Of a stretch of DNA of 64,000 nt, positions 17,949 to 29,722 are shown one piece after another. The stretch is from assembly GCA_938015445.1 (NCBI GenBank), contig CALLPE010000005.1:79308-143307 (forward strand). Direction: 5' to 3'. Numbering within the stretch: position 1 is the first letter of the stretch; every line of letters starts with the position of its first letter. The translations under genes and the position numbers were made by a program. The DNA comes from an uncultured Pirellulales bacterium (GTDB lineage: Bacteria > Planctomycetota > Planctomycetia > Pirellulales > Thermoguttaceae). The notes under the pieces were generated by a model. It saw only the letters and a list, made by a program, of their open reading frames with translations, did no database searches and was not told the origin of the DNA.

Positions 17949-18779
17949 ATGCAAAGACGGATCGGGTTTATCGGGGCGGGTCAGATGGCCACCGCGCTTG
18001 CCAGCGGGCTGATCCGCGCCGGGCTGGCCACCACGCAAACTATTCTGGCTTCCGACGTACTGCCCACTGCCCGGCAACGCTTCGTCCAAGTTACCGGCGC
18101 GGCAGCCACCGACGAAAACTTGCAAGTGCTCCAGCAAAGCCACGTGGTCTTTCTGGCAGTCAAGCCGCAGCAACTGCCCGAGGTGTGCAAGCAATTACGC
18201 GGCCACCTCACCCCGGAAAAACTTGTCGTGTCCATCGCCGCAGGCATCGGCCTCGCCTCGCTGAGCGACTGGCTGGGCGGCCACAGCCGGTTGGTGCGCG
18301 TGATGCCTAATACGCCGTGCCTGATCGGTCATGGGGCAAGCGCCTTCGCCGTGGGGAAACAAGCGTCTGCCGAAGACGCACAATTGGTTCAGTCGTTGCT
18401 GTCGGCAGTCGGGCTGGCCTGCCAGGTGGAGGAAAAACTGATAGATGCCGTCACCGGATTGTCCGGCTCTGGTCCGGCCTTCGTGTACGTGATGATCGAA
18501 GCGCTGGGCGACGCGGGCGTTCGCGCAGGATTGCCGCGCGAACTGGCCAGCAAGCTGGCTGCGCAGACCGTCCGCGGAGCGGCCGAGATGGTGCTGGCTA
18601 CCGGCGAGCATCCGGCGGTGCTTAAAGACCGCGTGGCCAGTCCGGGAGGAACGACAATCGAGGGTTTGGCCGCTTTGGAGGCGGGTGGTCTGCGCGCGAC
18701 AATCATGGCGGCGGTGGAGCGGGCCGTGCGCCGGGCAACGGAATTGGGGGCGCAATGGGTGCGCAGCGGCGCCGCCTGA
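17949..18779 (+). CDS. proC: Pyrroline-5-carboxylate reductase
   Basis: Last step of proline synthesis, reducing 1-pyrroline-5-carboxylate with NAD(P)H. The 276-residue protein opens with the dinucleotide-binding GFIGAGQMATAL and has VRVMPNTPCLIGHGA. It ends with the family signature GLSGSGPAFVYVMIEALGDAG and SPGGTTIEGLAALE. The frame is open 23 codons further upstream, but the ATG at 17949 has GGGGAGG 10-12 nt before it and matches the family start. The next gene starts 17 bp downstream, so the two are probably co-transcribed. Confidence 0.94.
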   Translation: MQRRIGFIGAGQMATALASGLIRAGLATTQTILASDVLPTARQRFVQVTGAAATDENLQVLQQSHVVFLAVKPQQLPEVCKQLRGHLTPEKLVVSIAAGIGLASLSDWLGGHSRLVRVMPNTPCLIGHGASAFAVGKQASAEDAQLVQSLLSAVGLACQVEEKLIDAVTGLSGSGPAFVYVMIEALGDAGVRAGLPRELASKLAAQTVRGAAEMVLATGEHPAVLKDRVASPGGTTIEGLAALEAGGLRATIMAAVERAVRRATELGAQWVRSGAA

Positions 18780-18796
18780 AGCGGGAGGACAGTCGC

Positions 18797-19294
18797 ATGT
18801 CGATGTTCGAAGATCGTCGCTATCGCTGGCGCGAAACCTACTTGGTGCTGTTTCGCTCCAGCCGGCGCCCAAAGCTCAAAAAAGTGCAAGAAACCCTTTC
18901 CGCCCTAAACAAGAATTATCAGTTGCTGAACCTCGCCGCCGACAAACAAGGACGGCTGGAATCGCTGTCGCTAATCTCGCCCGACGATTTCGCCGCTATG
19001 GACATCTGCTACGTCTCCGGGGCGGAAGTGCTCGAGCAGGCGGCTTCGCTCGCCCAGGATTTACGCTTAGCCGGAGGCGATGAGAATCTGCAAGACTACC
19101 TAAAGCGGCTGGTGCAGTGCGACGCCCGATTCGACGTGCTCCACTTCGAGCAACTGCCAGATCCGCCGGAAGACGAAGACGAAGAAGAGTTGCTCGATCC
19201 CAGCGCGCTACTGTTGGTGCTCGGCGCGCTGGCCAAGTTGACCGACGGCATAGCGGTCGATCCGCAAAGCGGGACGATAATCAACGAGCGGTAA
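18797..19294 (+). CDS. Conserved-looking hypothetical protein, 165 residues
   Basis: I do not recognise the family. A compact soluble protein starts FEDRRYRWRETYLVLF, has a central alpha-helical segment and a strongly acidic stretch (PPEDEDEEELLDP, about 125-138), then an Ala/Leu helix. No signal peptide, membrane helix or catalytic motif is seen. The ATG at 18797 has GGGAGG about 9 nt upstream and follows proC by 17 bp; a longer frame overlapping proC is less likely. The tight spacing suggests expression with proC. Codon use resembles its neighbours. Confidence 0.75.
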   Translation: MSMFEDRRYRWRETYLVLFRSSRRPKLKKVQETLSALNKNYQLLNLAADKQGRLESLSLISPDDFAAMDICYVSGAEVLEQAASLAQDLRLAGGDENLQDYLKRLVQCDARFDVLHFEQLPDPPEDEDEEELLDPSALLLVLGALAKLTDGIAVDPQSGTIINER

Positions 19295-19432
19295 AATTAC
19301 CGCACTGGTAGTGGTGGCGCTGAGGCTGCTTCATATAACAGCGGCCAAAGTGCAATACTACAGTACCTGCCCGAGCGCCACAGGCTTGGGGGGCTTTTTG
19401 GGGTTTCGTTATCGCATGTTTCAGAGGTGGGT

Positions 19433-19996
19433 ATGCTAGCCAAGGACATCAAGCCCGGTCACATCGTAACTTATGATTCTGCCCCGTGCATGATCGAGAC
19501 GGTGACCGTTCAGACGCCTTCTGCCCGGGGCGCGGCCACGCTGTACAAGTTCCGCGCCCGCAATCTCATCAGTAAACAAAAAGTGGATTTTACGCTGCGC
19601 GGCAACGAAGGTTTGCCGGAAGCCGACTTCCAGCGTCGGCCGGTCAAGTACATGTACGCCGACGCCACGCACTTGCACTTCCTCGACCAGAACGATTACA
19701 ACCAGTACTCGCTTCCTCAGGAAGAACTGGCGGAAGAAGCCAAATACTTGACCGAGGAAACCGAAGGACTCCAGGCGCTGATTTACAACGACCAGTGCGT
19801 GGGCATCCAATTGCCGGTGGCTGTTGTGCTGCGGATCGTCCGTTGCGATCCGGCCATCCGCGGAGCCTCGGCTACTGCTCGTGGCAAGCCGGCCACGCTA
19901 GAGACCGGCTTGGTAGTGCAAGTGCCCGAGTATCTGAGCGAAGGCGAGCGCATAAAGGTCGATACCCGCACCGGCGAGTTTCTCTCCCGGGCCTGA
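19433..19996 (+). CDS. yeiP: Elongation factor P-like protein (YeiP/EfpL family)
   Basis: A 187-residue three-domain EF-P paralogue that acts on ribosomes stalled at difficult peptide sequences. The first-domain loop reads QTPSARGAATLYK, with Arg32 at the tip where canonical EF-P has a modifiable Lys. The third domain carries IRGASATARGKPATLETGLVVQVPEYLSEGE. Both stretches match the E. coli YeiP/EfpL pattern rather than EF-P. The ATG at 19433 has GAGGTGG 5 nt upstream; an in-frame GTG two codons earlier is inside that site. No lysine-modifying gene is nearby, consistent with an unmodified Arg tip. Confidence 0.9.
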   Translation: MLAKDIKPGHIVTYDSAPCMIETVTVQTPSARGAATLYKFRARNLISKQKVDFTLRGNEGLPEADFQRRPVKYMYADATHLHFLDQNDYNQYSLPQEELAEEAKYLTEETEGLQALIYNDQCVGIQLPVAVVLRIVRCDPAIRGASATARGKPATLETGLVVQVPEYLSEGERIKVDTRTGEFLSRA

Positions 19997-20192
19997 AGCG
20001 GCGTACCAACCGAGCCTGAAACTCTCCCCAGAGGGGACCGAACCCGGCGGGTCGGTTTGGCGGCGCTGCGGCCCCAGGCGCGTCTGTGTGCGCAGGCGTT
20101 GCGCCGCTTTGTGTACGGGTCCACTATTCGGCACGTCGGCTGGATTGGTAAAATGCGGCGCTTCACATAGCCAGCCACAGCAGGGTGAGAAC

Positions 20193-21021
20193 ATGCGGCG
20201 TTTCGAGTGCGTGGCGATTATCGGTGTGGGACTGATAGGCGGCTCGGTGGGGCTGGCCTTGCGGCAGCGCAACTTGGCTGCCAAGGTGGTGGGAGTGGGC
20301 CGCCGCCATTCCAGTCTGCGCGTCGCCCGGCGCATCGGCGCAGTGACGACCACCACGATCGATATCGCCCGCGGAGTGGCCGACGCCGAACTGGTGGTGG
20401 TGTGTACTCCGGTGGGACAGATCGTCGAGCACGTGCGCCAGGCCGCCGCAAACTGCCCGGCAGGCACCCTGATAACCGACGCCGGCAGCACCAAACAACA
20501 GATTTGCCAGCAACTCGACGGCACGCTACCGCGCGGTTGCCGTTTTCTGGGAAGCCATCCTTTGGCCGGCAGCGAAAAATCTGGCCCAGCCCATGCCGCA
20601 GCGGACCTGTTTGAAGGTCGCGTGGCAATCGTCACTCCGACGGCCAACACCCGCGCCGAGGATTTCGACCTCATCGAGCAGTTCTGGGAGTCGCTCGGCT
20701 CGGTGGTGATTTCGCTCAGTCCGGCGGAGCACGATCGGGCGCTGGCCTTGACCAGCCACCTGCCGCATGTCCTGGCGGCGGCACTTGCGCTGAGTGTGCC
20801 GGAGAAGCTATTCCGGCTATGCGGCACGGGCCTGCTGGACACCACCCGGCTGGCCGCCGGCGATCCGCTGCTGTGGCAACAGATATTGGTTTCTAACCGC
20901 GACTACATGCTGGCGGCGCTGGAACAACTGGGGCAACAGGTGGAGCGATTCCGCAAAGCGATTCTACAATCCGACGCACAGGAACTGTTGCACTTGCTGA
21001 CGCAAGCCAAGAGAGCACGCG

Positions 21022-21038
<17 letters not shown>
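20193..21038 (+). CDS. tyrA: Prephenate dehydrogenase (TyrA)
   Basis: NAD(P)-dependent oxidative decarboxylation of prephenate (or arogenate) in tyrosine synthesis. The 281-residue protein has an N-terminal Rossmann fold ([18 protein letters not shown]), the segment [12 protein letters not shown] and the substrate signature [14 protein letters not shown] near residue 125. The helical C-terminal domain includes [13 protein letters not shown]. There is no chorismate mutase or ACT domain. A start at 20193 with AGGGTGAG upstream is preferred over the longer frame. Its 3' end overlaps the purL start by 17 bp, so translational coupling is likely. Confidence 0.9.
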
Positions 21039-23997
<2,959 letters not shown>

Positions 23998-24155
23998 GGG
24001 AAAAAGCACTCCAACGCGTCGCCATGGCAGTTCAGCGCATACAGCTAGCAAACAGCGTCGATCGTTGCCTCGGTCGAATTGAACAGTAGCCGCCAAGGCA
24101 CAATGAACCAACATATACGGCCCTTTAATGACCTGGCGAAGTTGATATCGCACCA

Positions 24156-24950
24156 ATGGCCCAACCGAGCGTATTAGTGTTGCGTGCTCCGGGCACGAAT
24201 TGCGATCAGGAGACGGCCTACGCCTTCCAGTTGGCCGGGGCGAAAGCCGAGATTCTGCACATCAACCGCTTGTTAGAATCGCCCGCACAGTTGGAGCGCT
24301 TCCAGATTCTGTGTATTCCCGGCGGGTTCAGCTACGGCGACGATCTGGGAGCAGGACGCATCCTGGGCAATCTGATCCGCCATCACCTGGCCGAACAAAT
24401 CGCCCGATTCAAAACCCACGACAAGCTGATCCTGGGAATTTGCAACGGCTTCCAGGTGTTGTTGAAGACCGACGTGCTGCTGGACTGGGAGCCGCGCAGC
24501 GGGCCAAAAGCCACGTTGACCTACAACGATTCGGGCCGGTACGAGGACCGCTGGGTGCGCCTGCGCGTCGAAGGCGACAAGTGCGTGTTTCTCCAGGGCA
24601 TCGAAACCATGTATCTGCCGGTGGCCCACGCCGAAGGCAAGTTCGTCGCTCGCTCGCCAGCGGTCTTCGAGCAGTTGCAAGCCGCAGGCCAACTGGTGCT
24701 GCGCTACGCGCCGCTGGATGGCAGCCCTGGGGCGAACCCGACCGCCCCGCTGCCGTTTCCCGACAATCCTAACGGCTCGATGGGCAACGTAGCCGGCGTG
24801 TGCGATTCCACCGGCCGTGTGCTGGGGCTGATGCCGCATCCGGAGCGGCACATCGACCGTACGCACCATCCGCAATGGACACGCATCGCCAGCAGCACGA
24901 CGGGCGATGGAAGGCAACTGTTCCTCAACGCGGTGAAGTACTTCCGCTGA
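24156..24950 (+). CDS. purQ: Phosphoribosylformylglycinamidine synthase glutaminase subunit
   Basis: Class I glutamine amidotransferase that feeds ammonia to PurL. The 264-residue protein has RAPGTNCDQETAYAF at the start, the oxyanion segment GFSYGDDLGAGRI and the nucleophile elbow LGICNGFQVLL (Cys). MPHPERHIDRTHH near the C-terminus supplies the His and Glu of the triad. The Shine-Dalgarno is weak. The 158-bp gap from purL is large for an obligate partner, but no terminator is visible in it. Confidence 0.94.
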   Translation: MAQPSVLVLRAPGTNCDQETAYAFQLAGAKAEILHINRLLESPAQLERFQILCIPGGFSYGDDLGAGRILGNLIRHHLAEQIARFKTHDKLILGICNGFQVLLKTDVLLDWEPRSGPKATLTYNDSGRYEDRWVRLRVEGDKCVFLQGIETMYLPVAHAEGKFVARSPAVFEQLQAAGQLVLRYAPLDGSPGANPTAPLPFPDNPNGSMGNVAGVCDSTGRVLGLMPHPERHIDRTHHPQWTRIASSTTGDGRQLFLNAVKYFR

Positions 24951-24968
24951 CTGCTGGCAGCCGTTTGG

Positions 24969-24992
24969 ATGGGCGTTGGGCAAACCGCCCAT
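24969..24992 (+). terminator. Possible terminator hairpin after purQ
   Basis: A 7-bp perfect stem (atgggcg / cgcccat) closes a 10-nt loop 19 bp after the purQ stop. Only a short T-run follows, so termination efficiency is doubtful. Confidence 0.3.
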
Positions 24993-25074
24993 GCGCTCAT
25001 TTAGCTGGACGCAGCAGGCGGGCCCGCGCAAGGACATCTCACCACAACTGCCGGACGGATCGTTCGCCAGGGCC

Positions 25075-26007
25075 TCATTCTCGGCTTTCTGGGGCAAGCT
25101 GTTCGCCCAGGGCGGCGATGAACTTCGCCAGCCGGTCGGACGCCATTAGCGCCCGCTGATGAAGCTGCCACATGTCCTTCGCGCTGCCCGGTCGGTTCAG
25201 GAGCGTGCCCAACGCAGCCCCCAACCGTGCCGCCCCGCTGCGCTGGTGAAGCAAGCGTTCGATGTCTGCCGGCAACGGGTCATCGACGGTGTCGGTGATC
25301 GCGCGTACGCCGAGGAAGTGTACATTGTGCCGTCGGCAGACTTCGGCCACCGCAAAGCTTTCCATATCCACGGCCAGCGCCTGGAAACGCCGAGCAAGCT
25401 CGCGCTTTTGTTCCGGCGATCGAACCATGCGTTCTACCGTCAGCAGCCGGCCGGCGTGGACGTGGGGGTTTTTCGCCAGCGCCGCGGTGTCCAATTGGAT
25501 GTCCACTTCGATCTCTGCTCCGGTCGCATCCACCACCCGCTCGACGACGAGCACATCGCCGCGCTGAAGTTTCGCGTCCAACCCGCCGGCGAAACCAGCC
25601 GAAATCACCCACAATGGCTTGTGGCCGGCGATCAGGGCTTCGGTCACTTTGGCAGCGTTTGCTTTGCCTGGGCCGGAGCGAGCCACCAGCACGCGGCGGC
25701 CTTTCAGTCCGCCTTCGACGAGTGCGAAATTGTGGCCGCGGATGGTTACTGTGCCGGAGAGCAAATCCTCCAGTCCGCCCGCCTCCAATCCTAGCGCGAA
25801 CACCACCCCCACGTGCGCCCGGCCGATTGACGGCTCGCCTTTGTCGTCTGTTGGGCGTTGCTGTATTGCCGCCGCGCGTGTGTGCTCTGGTGCACAGCCA
25901 CAAGAGGATTGCTGGGCGGCACGTTGGGCGGCTTCGGTCAACGCCTGCTGCAACCGCCGACGCACAACCGTTTCCACCCAACTTTGCAGCAAGTAGCGAA
26001 TCACCAT
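25075..26007 (-). CDS. Nucleosidase/phosphorylase-superfamily protein (5'-methylthioadenosine/SAH nucleosidase-like)
   Basis: A 310-residue cytoplasmic protein. After a basic, Cys-containing N-terminal extension (about 1-62) comes a purine nucleoside phosphorylase fold. It includes VGVVFALGLEAGGLEDLL, LVARSGPGKANAAKVTEALI, VISAGFAGGLDAKLQRGDVLV and the signature ALAVDMESFAVAEVCRRHNVHFLGVRAITD, where MES binds the ribose. Family relatives include MTA/SAH nucleosidase and hopanoid-associated phosphorylases; the substrate is not resolved. The ATG has only a weak GGTAAG-type site. It lies 36 bp downstream of the C1 peptidase gene on the same strand. Confidence 0.82.
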   Translation of the reverse strand: MVIRYLLQSWVETVVRRRLQQALTEAAQRAAQQSSCGCAPEHTRAAAIQQRPTDDKGEPSIGRAHVGVVFALGLEAGGLEDLLSGTVTIRGHNFALVEGGLKGRRVLVARSGPGKANAAKVTEALIAGHKPLWVISAGFAGGLDAKLQRGDVLVVERVVDATGAEIEVDIQLDTAALAKNPHVHAGRLLTVERMVRSPEQKRELARRFQALAVDMESFAVAEVCRRHNVHFLGVRAITDTVDDPLPADIERLLHQRSGAARLGAALGTLLNRPGSAKDMWQLHQRALMASDRLAKFIAALGEQLAPESRE

Positions 26008-26043
26008 CGCTTACCCATCGCAAAATCTCGACTGCTGCGAGCC

Positions 26044-27978
26044 TCAAGCTGCCGGTCGTATGAGGCCGTGCCGGGTCGCTATTTCAGGCCAGCGGCGCCG
26101 AGCGAGCATCATCGCCGCCAGCGCCGCGGCCAGCAGCACCAGTGCGGCCGGCTCTGGTACGGGCGTCCACACCAGGCGGATAGCTTGTGTAGAGCCGTCC
26201 GGGCCTTCCACCGAGAATGCACCTAGCGGCCCCGAATAGCCCGTAACGGTGTACTCTCCCCATCCCTGCAAGTCGCCAAAGCCGGTGATCACGGTCCAGC
26301 GATGTGGCTCGTACCAGAAGGGGTGCTGCTGCGGCACGGCGTCGGCGGAAAACTCAAGTTCCATACAGAACCGGCCTAGCGACAGCCGTCCGCCGAGAAG
26401 TTGCAGTTGATCGAACAGCGTACCGGCGGCCTGGGGCGTGCTGTCGTCGCCCAGATCGGCCAGTTGCCAGCGCAGCGTTCCTTCCAGACGCAGATCGCCG
26501 CTGATGGTAAGCACGCCGACGCTGCCGCCCGGCTCCACAATCGCGCCAGTGGCGACGACCGCTTGAGCGGTGGCCAGGGTACCGCCGCCGCGCAAGCTGG
26601 CACCGCTGGAGATCGCTACATGCTCGGCGGAAAGCGTGCCTTCGATTGCCAGTGTGCCCTGCTGGATTGTTATTATGCCGTGGTGACTTCCGCCTGCTGC
26701 CACCGTCAACCTGCCCGGGCCGGTCTTGATAAGCGGCCCTTTGCCTTCCAGCGGGCCCAGCAGACGCGTGTCGCCCTCGCCGCCGACGGTCAAAAGATTG
26801 ATATGCGTGTTTAACGGCCCATGAAGTTCCAGCATTTTTTCCGCCGCCACCTGCCACTGCTGCGGAGCGCCGACCAGAAGCGGCGTGCGGATGGTGACGT
26901 TTTCGTGGGCGGTAATTCCCCCGGCGGTGATGATCAGCGAGCCGCCTTCGAGTGTGTATAACGCGCCGGCCTCGAAAGTCATCCCATGTACGCTGAGGCC
27001 ATCGTCAAGCGTCACGGTGTGCCAGGCGCCGGAAGCTTTGAAGACCGCTGCGTCTTCACCGTTGCGCCAGGCTTGCGGCACAAGGCCATCGGCCGACCAG
27101 CAGGCCGCCGCAGTGGACCACACCCCGGCGCCCTGCTGAAAACCCGGCTCGCCCGAAACGTCCCACACCACAGTTCGCAACGGAGCGGTGTAGTACACGC
27201 TGCCGGTAATGGCGCTGAACACAGTATTGACGGAAAATGGCACCTGCCGCCAGTCGTCCCCCTCGCGCCACGAGTTTTTGACGATCCAATAACCGCCACC
27301 GGGCACGGCAGAGTCGTCGCAGTAACCCACCACTACTACGGCGTGCAAAGCGCGGCGCGGGCCGGGGTCGGGCCACCAGTTGTTGTCGGCACTGATGATC
27401 GTCGTCAGCGGTCCGTGCTCCTTGAGCAATTGCTTGATCTGGGCCACGGGCAGAAAAATGTCATTGCGATGGCCGGTCATCCGTACCATTTTCGCGCGCC
27501 AATCAGGCCGCAGCGGATAATCCTCCTCGCGCACCACGCCGTTGGCGGCGATCCAGTCCAGCGCCTCGTTCGGCCAACCCCCTGTGCGGCTCCCGCCGTG
27601 GCCGCCTTCGATAAGTTGCAGCTCGCTCAGGTCCAGGGAGAAGGTGGGGTCGTTGCGGGTGATCTTGTACTTCGCTTCCAGCGCACCAATGGCCGCGTAT
27701 GCCCAGCATGCTTGGTCGATCTGCTTACGAGTGGGCGTGGTGAAATCGCGGCCATCGACGTTGCGCCAATCGAAGACCTCGGCCTGGCTGCACGCCACCG
27801 GCAAAAACCAAAGAACAAGCGCAGCAACGTACGGCACAATCGGGGCGAGCAATCGCCGGGCGCCGCCCGCTTGCCAGCCCTGCCGACAGCGGTCAAGAAT
27901 AGCCCAATCGCAACGCTGTCGCGCACACATTGCCGCGATGCGGCTGGGAACGCACAACCGTGCAAAAAAGCACATCAT
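26044..27978 (-). CDS. Exported papain-like (C1) cysteine peptidase with beta-helix repeats and PEP-CTERM anchor
   Basis: A surface or envelope peptidase. After a long basic N-region and hydrophobic core (LLAPIVPYVAALVLWFLP) comes a C1 domain with QIDQACWAYAAIG (Cys), RRALHAVVVVGY (His) and YWIVKNSWREGDDW (Asn). The next ~300 residues are Gly/Thr-rich strands like autotransporter passenger repeats (GTLAIEGTLSAEH, GGGTLATAQAVV, GSVGVLTISGDLRLEGTL). The C-terminus is a PEP-CTERM sorting signal: VPEPAALVLLAAALAAMML then RRR. The start is uncertain: ATGs at 28071, 28008, 27978 and 27930 are in frame. I chose 27978 because GAGAG precedes it. Confidence 0.82.
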   Translation of the reverse strand: MMCFFARLCVPSRIAAMCARQRCDWAILDRCRQGWQAGGARRLLAPIVPYVAALVLWFLPVACSQAEVFDWRNVDGRDFTTPTRKQIDQACWAYAAIGALEAKYKITRNDPTFSLDLSELQLIEGGHGGSRTGGWPNEALDWIAANGVVREEDYPLRPDWRAKMVRMTGHRNDIFLPVAQIKQLLKEHGPLTTIISADNNWWPDPGPRRALHAVVVVGYCDDSAVPGGGYWIVKNSWREGDDWRQVPFSVNTVFSAITGSVYYTAPLRTVVWDVSGEPGFQQGAGVWSTAAACWSADGLVPQAWRNGEDAAVFKASGAWHTVTLDDGLSVHGMTFEAGALYTLEGGSLIITAGGITAHENVTIRTPLLVGAPQQWQVAAEKMLELHGPLNTHINLLTVGGEGDTRLLGPLEGKGPLIKTGPGRLTVAAGGSHHGIITIQQGTLAIEGTLSAEHVAISSGASLRGGGTLATAQAVVATGAIVEPGGSVGVLTISGDLRLEGTLRWQLADLGDDSTPQAAGTLFDQLQLLGGRLSLGRFCMELEFSADAVPQQHPFWYEPHRWTVITGFGDLQGWGEYTVTGYSGPLGAFSVEGPDGSTQAIRLVWTPVPEPAALVLLAAALAAMMLARRRWPEIATRHGLIRPAA

Positions 27979-28124
27979 ACTCTCATTGTACCAGAAAACA
28001 GTTCGCATTGGCCGGTTAATTGCGGCCTGACAAGCTGTGTGCTCAGCTTCGGGCCAGATGGCGGTCGCCATGGCTGCGCTATGGGGAATCAGTTAGGACG
28101 ACCTGTTGGCGCAAAGTGCAACCG

Positions 28125-28153
28125 TTGACGCCTTGAAACCAAACAGCTACTCT
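28125..28153 (+). promoter_or_regulatory. Weak promoter candidate for the glycosidase-like gene
   Basis: TTGACG (28125-28130), 17 bp, TACTCT (28148-28153) in the divergent gap. The -35 matches 5/6 and the -10 only 3/6, so this is tentative. Confidence 0.35.
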
Positions 28154-28208
28154 TGCAGCAATGGGTGGCATCGGTACTAGAGTGCGATTCAGGTGCTGGG
28201 GGGCAGCC

Positions 28209-29636
28209 ATGAGGATTCTTGTTTCACGGTGGCACGTTTTGTTGGGCAGGATCATTTTGCTGTGTTTGTCGGCTTTTGCGGCCGGAGTCGTTGCGGCGGC
28301 AGCGGCCGAGCCGCCCATCTCCCTGCACCCTGAGAATCCGCACTACTTGTTGTGGCGGGGCAAGCCCACGGTGCTGATCACTTCGGGTGAGCATTACGGG
28401 GCGGTCTTGAACCTGGATTTCGATTACGTCAAGTATCTCGACGAACTGAAGGCGTGTGGGCTGAACCAGACGCGCACTTTTTCGGGCGTGTACTGCGAGC
28501 ACGAGAAGTCGTTCAAGATCACTGGCAATCCGCTTGCGCCGGCGCCTGGCAGGCTGATTTGTCCGTTCGCCCGCAGCGACCAGCCCGGCTACGCCCGCGG
28601 CGGCAATAAATTCGATCTGACCAAGTGGGACGAGGCCTACTTTGAACGGTTGAGGGATTTCGTGTCCCAAGCGGGCAAGCGTGGCATAGTGGTGGAATTG
28701 GTGTTGTTCTGCCCGTTCTATGAGGATTCTCTGTGGGAGATAAGTCCCATGAACGCCCGCAACAACGTCAACGGCATCGGCACAATGCCGCGCACCGAGG
28801 TATACACGCTCAAGCATGCCGACATGGTTGCAGTACACGAGGCGGTGACGCGCAAGATCGTGGCGGAGTTGCGGGACTTCGACAACCTGTACTACGAGGT
28901 ATGCAACGAACCGTACTTCGGCGGAGTGACGCAGGAGTGGCAGGATCGGATCATCGCCACGATCGTCGAGGCCGAGAAGGATTTCCCCCATAAGCACCTG
29001 ATTGCTCAGAACATCGCCAATCGCACGAAGAAAATCGTCGATCCGAATCCGGCGGTATCGATTTTCAACTTCCACTATGCCTACCCGCCGGTGGCCGTGG
29101 CCGAAAATTATCATCTGAACAAGGTCATCGCCAACGACGAGACGGGTTTTCGCGGCAGTGCCGATCTGACATATCGCAGCGAGGGGTGGGATTTCATCAT
29201 CGCTGGCGGAGCCATTTACAGCAATCTGGATTACTCGTTCACGCCCGCGCACCCCGATGGCACAGCCGTACCCAACGCTCCTGGCGGCGGCGGGCGCACT
29301 TTGCGCCGCCAGTTGAAAATTCTGAAGGACTTCATCGAGGGCTTCGACTTTGTGCGGATGCGTCCGGCCAACGAAGTGCTCCGCGGCAAGTTGCCGGGGA
29401 AGGTCACCGTCCGGGTATTGGCCGAGCCGGGAAAACAGTACGCCGTCTATGTCCTCGGCGATGGTCTGGATACACTTCAAATAGACCTGCCCGCCGGCGC
29501 CTACCGCGTCCAATGGGTGAACACCAAGACCGGCGCGGTCGATAAGGAAGAATCCATCGACCATCCCGGCGGGACAAGGCAACTGGCCGCGGCAAAATAC
29601 ACCGAGGATGTCGCGCTGCGCATCGTAGCACGATGA
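28209..29636 (+). CDS. Exported cellulase-superfamily (GH5-like / DUF4038-like) putative glycoside hydrolase
   Basis: A 475-residue exported protein. Signal peptide 1-34 ends in an Ala-rich run. The TIM-barrel follows from HPENPHYLLWRGKPTVLITSGEHYGAVL. A likely acid/base Glu lies in LYYEVCNEPYFGG and a likely nucleophile Glu in VIANDETGFRG, at the spacing expected for clan GH-A. The last ~90 residues (VRVLAEPGKQYAVYVLGDG, LDLPAGAYRVQWVNTKTG-like) look like a putative collagen-binding beta domain common in this group. The ATG at 28209 has a G6 tract upstream and starts the signal peptide; a start 16 codons earlier is less likely. Substrate unknown. Confidence 0.82.
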   Translation: MRILVSRWHVLLGRIILLCLSAFAAGVVAAAAAEPPISLHPENPHYLLWRGKPTVLITSGEHYGAVLNLDFDYVKYLDELKACGLNQTRTFSGVYCEHEKSFKITGNPLAPAPGRLICPFARSDQPGYARGGNKFDLTKWDEAYFERLRDFVSQAGKRGIVVELVLFCPFYEDSLWEISPMNARNNVNGIGTMPRTEVYTLKHADMVAVHEAVTRKIVAELRDFDNLYYEVCNEPYFGGVTQEWQDRIIATIVEAEKDFPHKHLIAQNIANRTKKIVDPNPAVSIFNFHYAYPPVAVAENYHLNKVIANDETGFRGSADLTYRSEGWDFIIAGGAIYSNLDYSFTPAHPDGTAVPNAPGGGGRTLRRQLKILKDFIEGFDFVRMRPANEVLRGKLPGKVTVRVLAEPGKQYAVYVLGDGLDTLQIDLPAGAYRVQWVNTKTGAVDKEESIDHPGGTRQLAAAKYTEDVALRIVAR

Positions 29637-29722
29637 TGGTTCTCGGCTAAACGGCTTCCCGATGCCCTGTGGCAGCAGTGTTGCGCGGGCAGCGGCTATG
29701 TAACGCGGGCAAGGGCCAGGCG

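Noticed and set aside
20153..20205. Duplication of the tyrA start region (atgcggcg at 20153 and 20193)
   Set aside because: Only about 12 bp match and the intervening 40 bp do not align.
27985..27990. TACAAT as -10 element for the C1 peptidase gene
   Set aside because: No -35 at usual spacing, and it would place transcription start at or after the chosen ATG.
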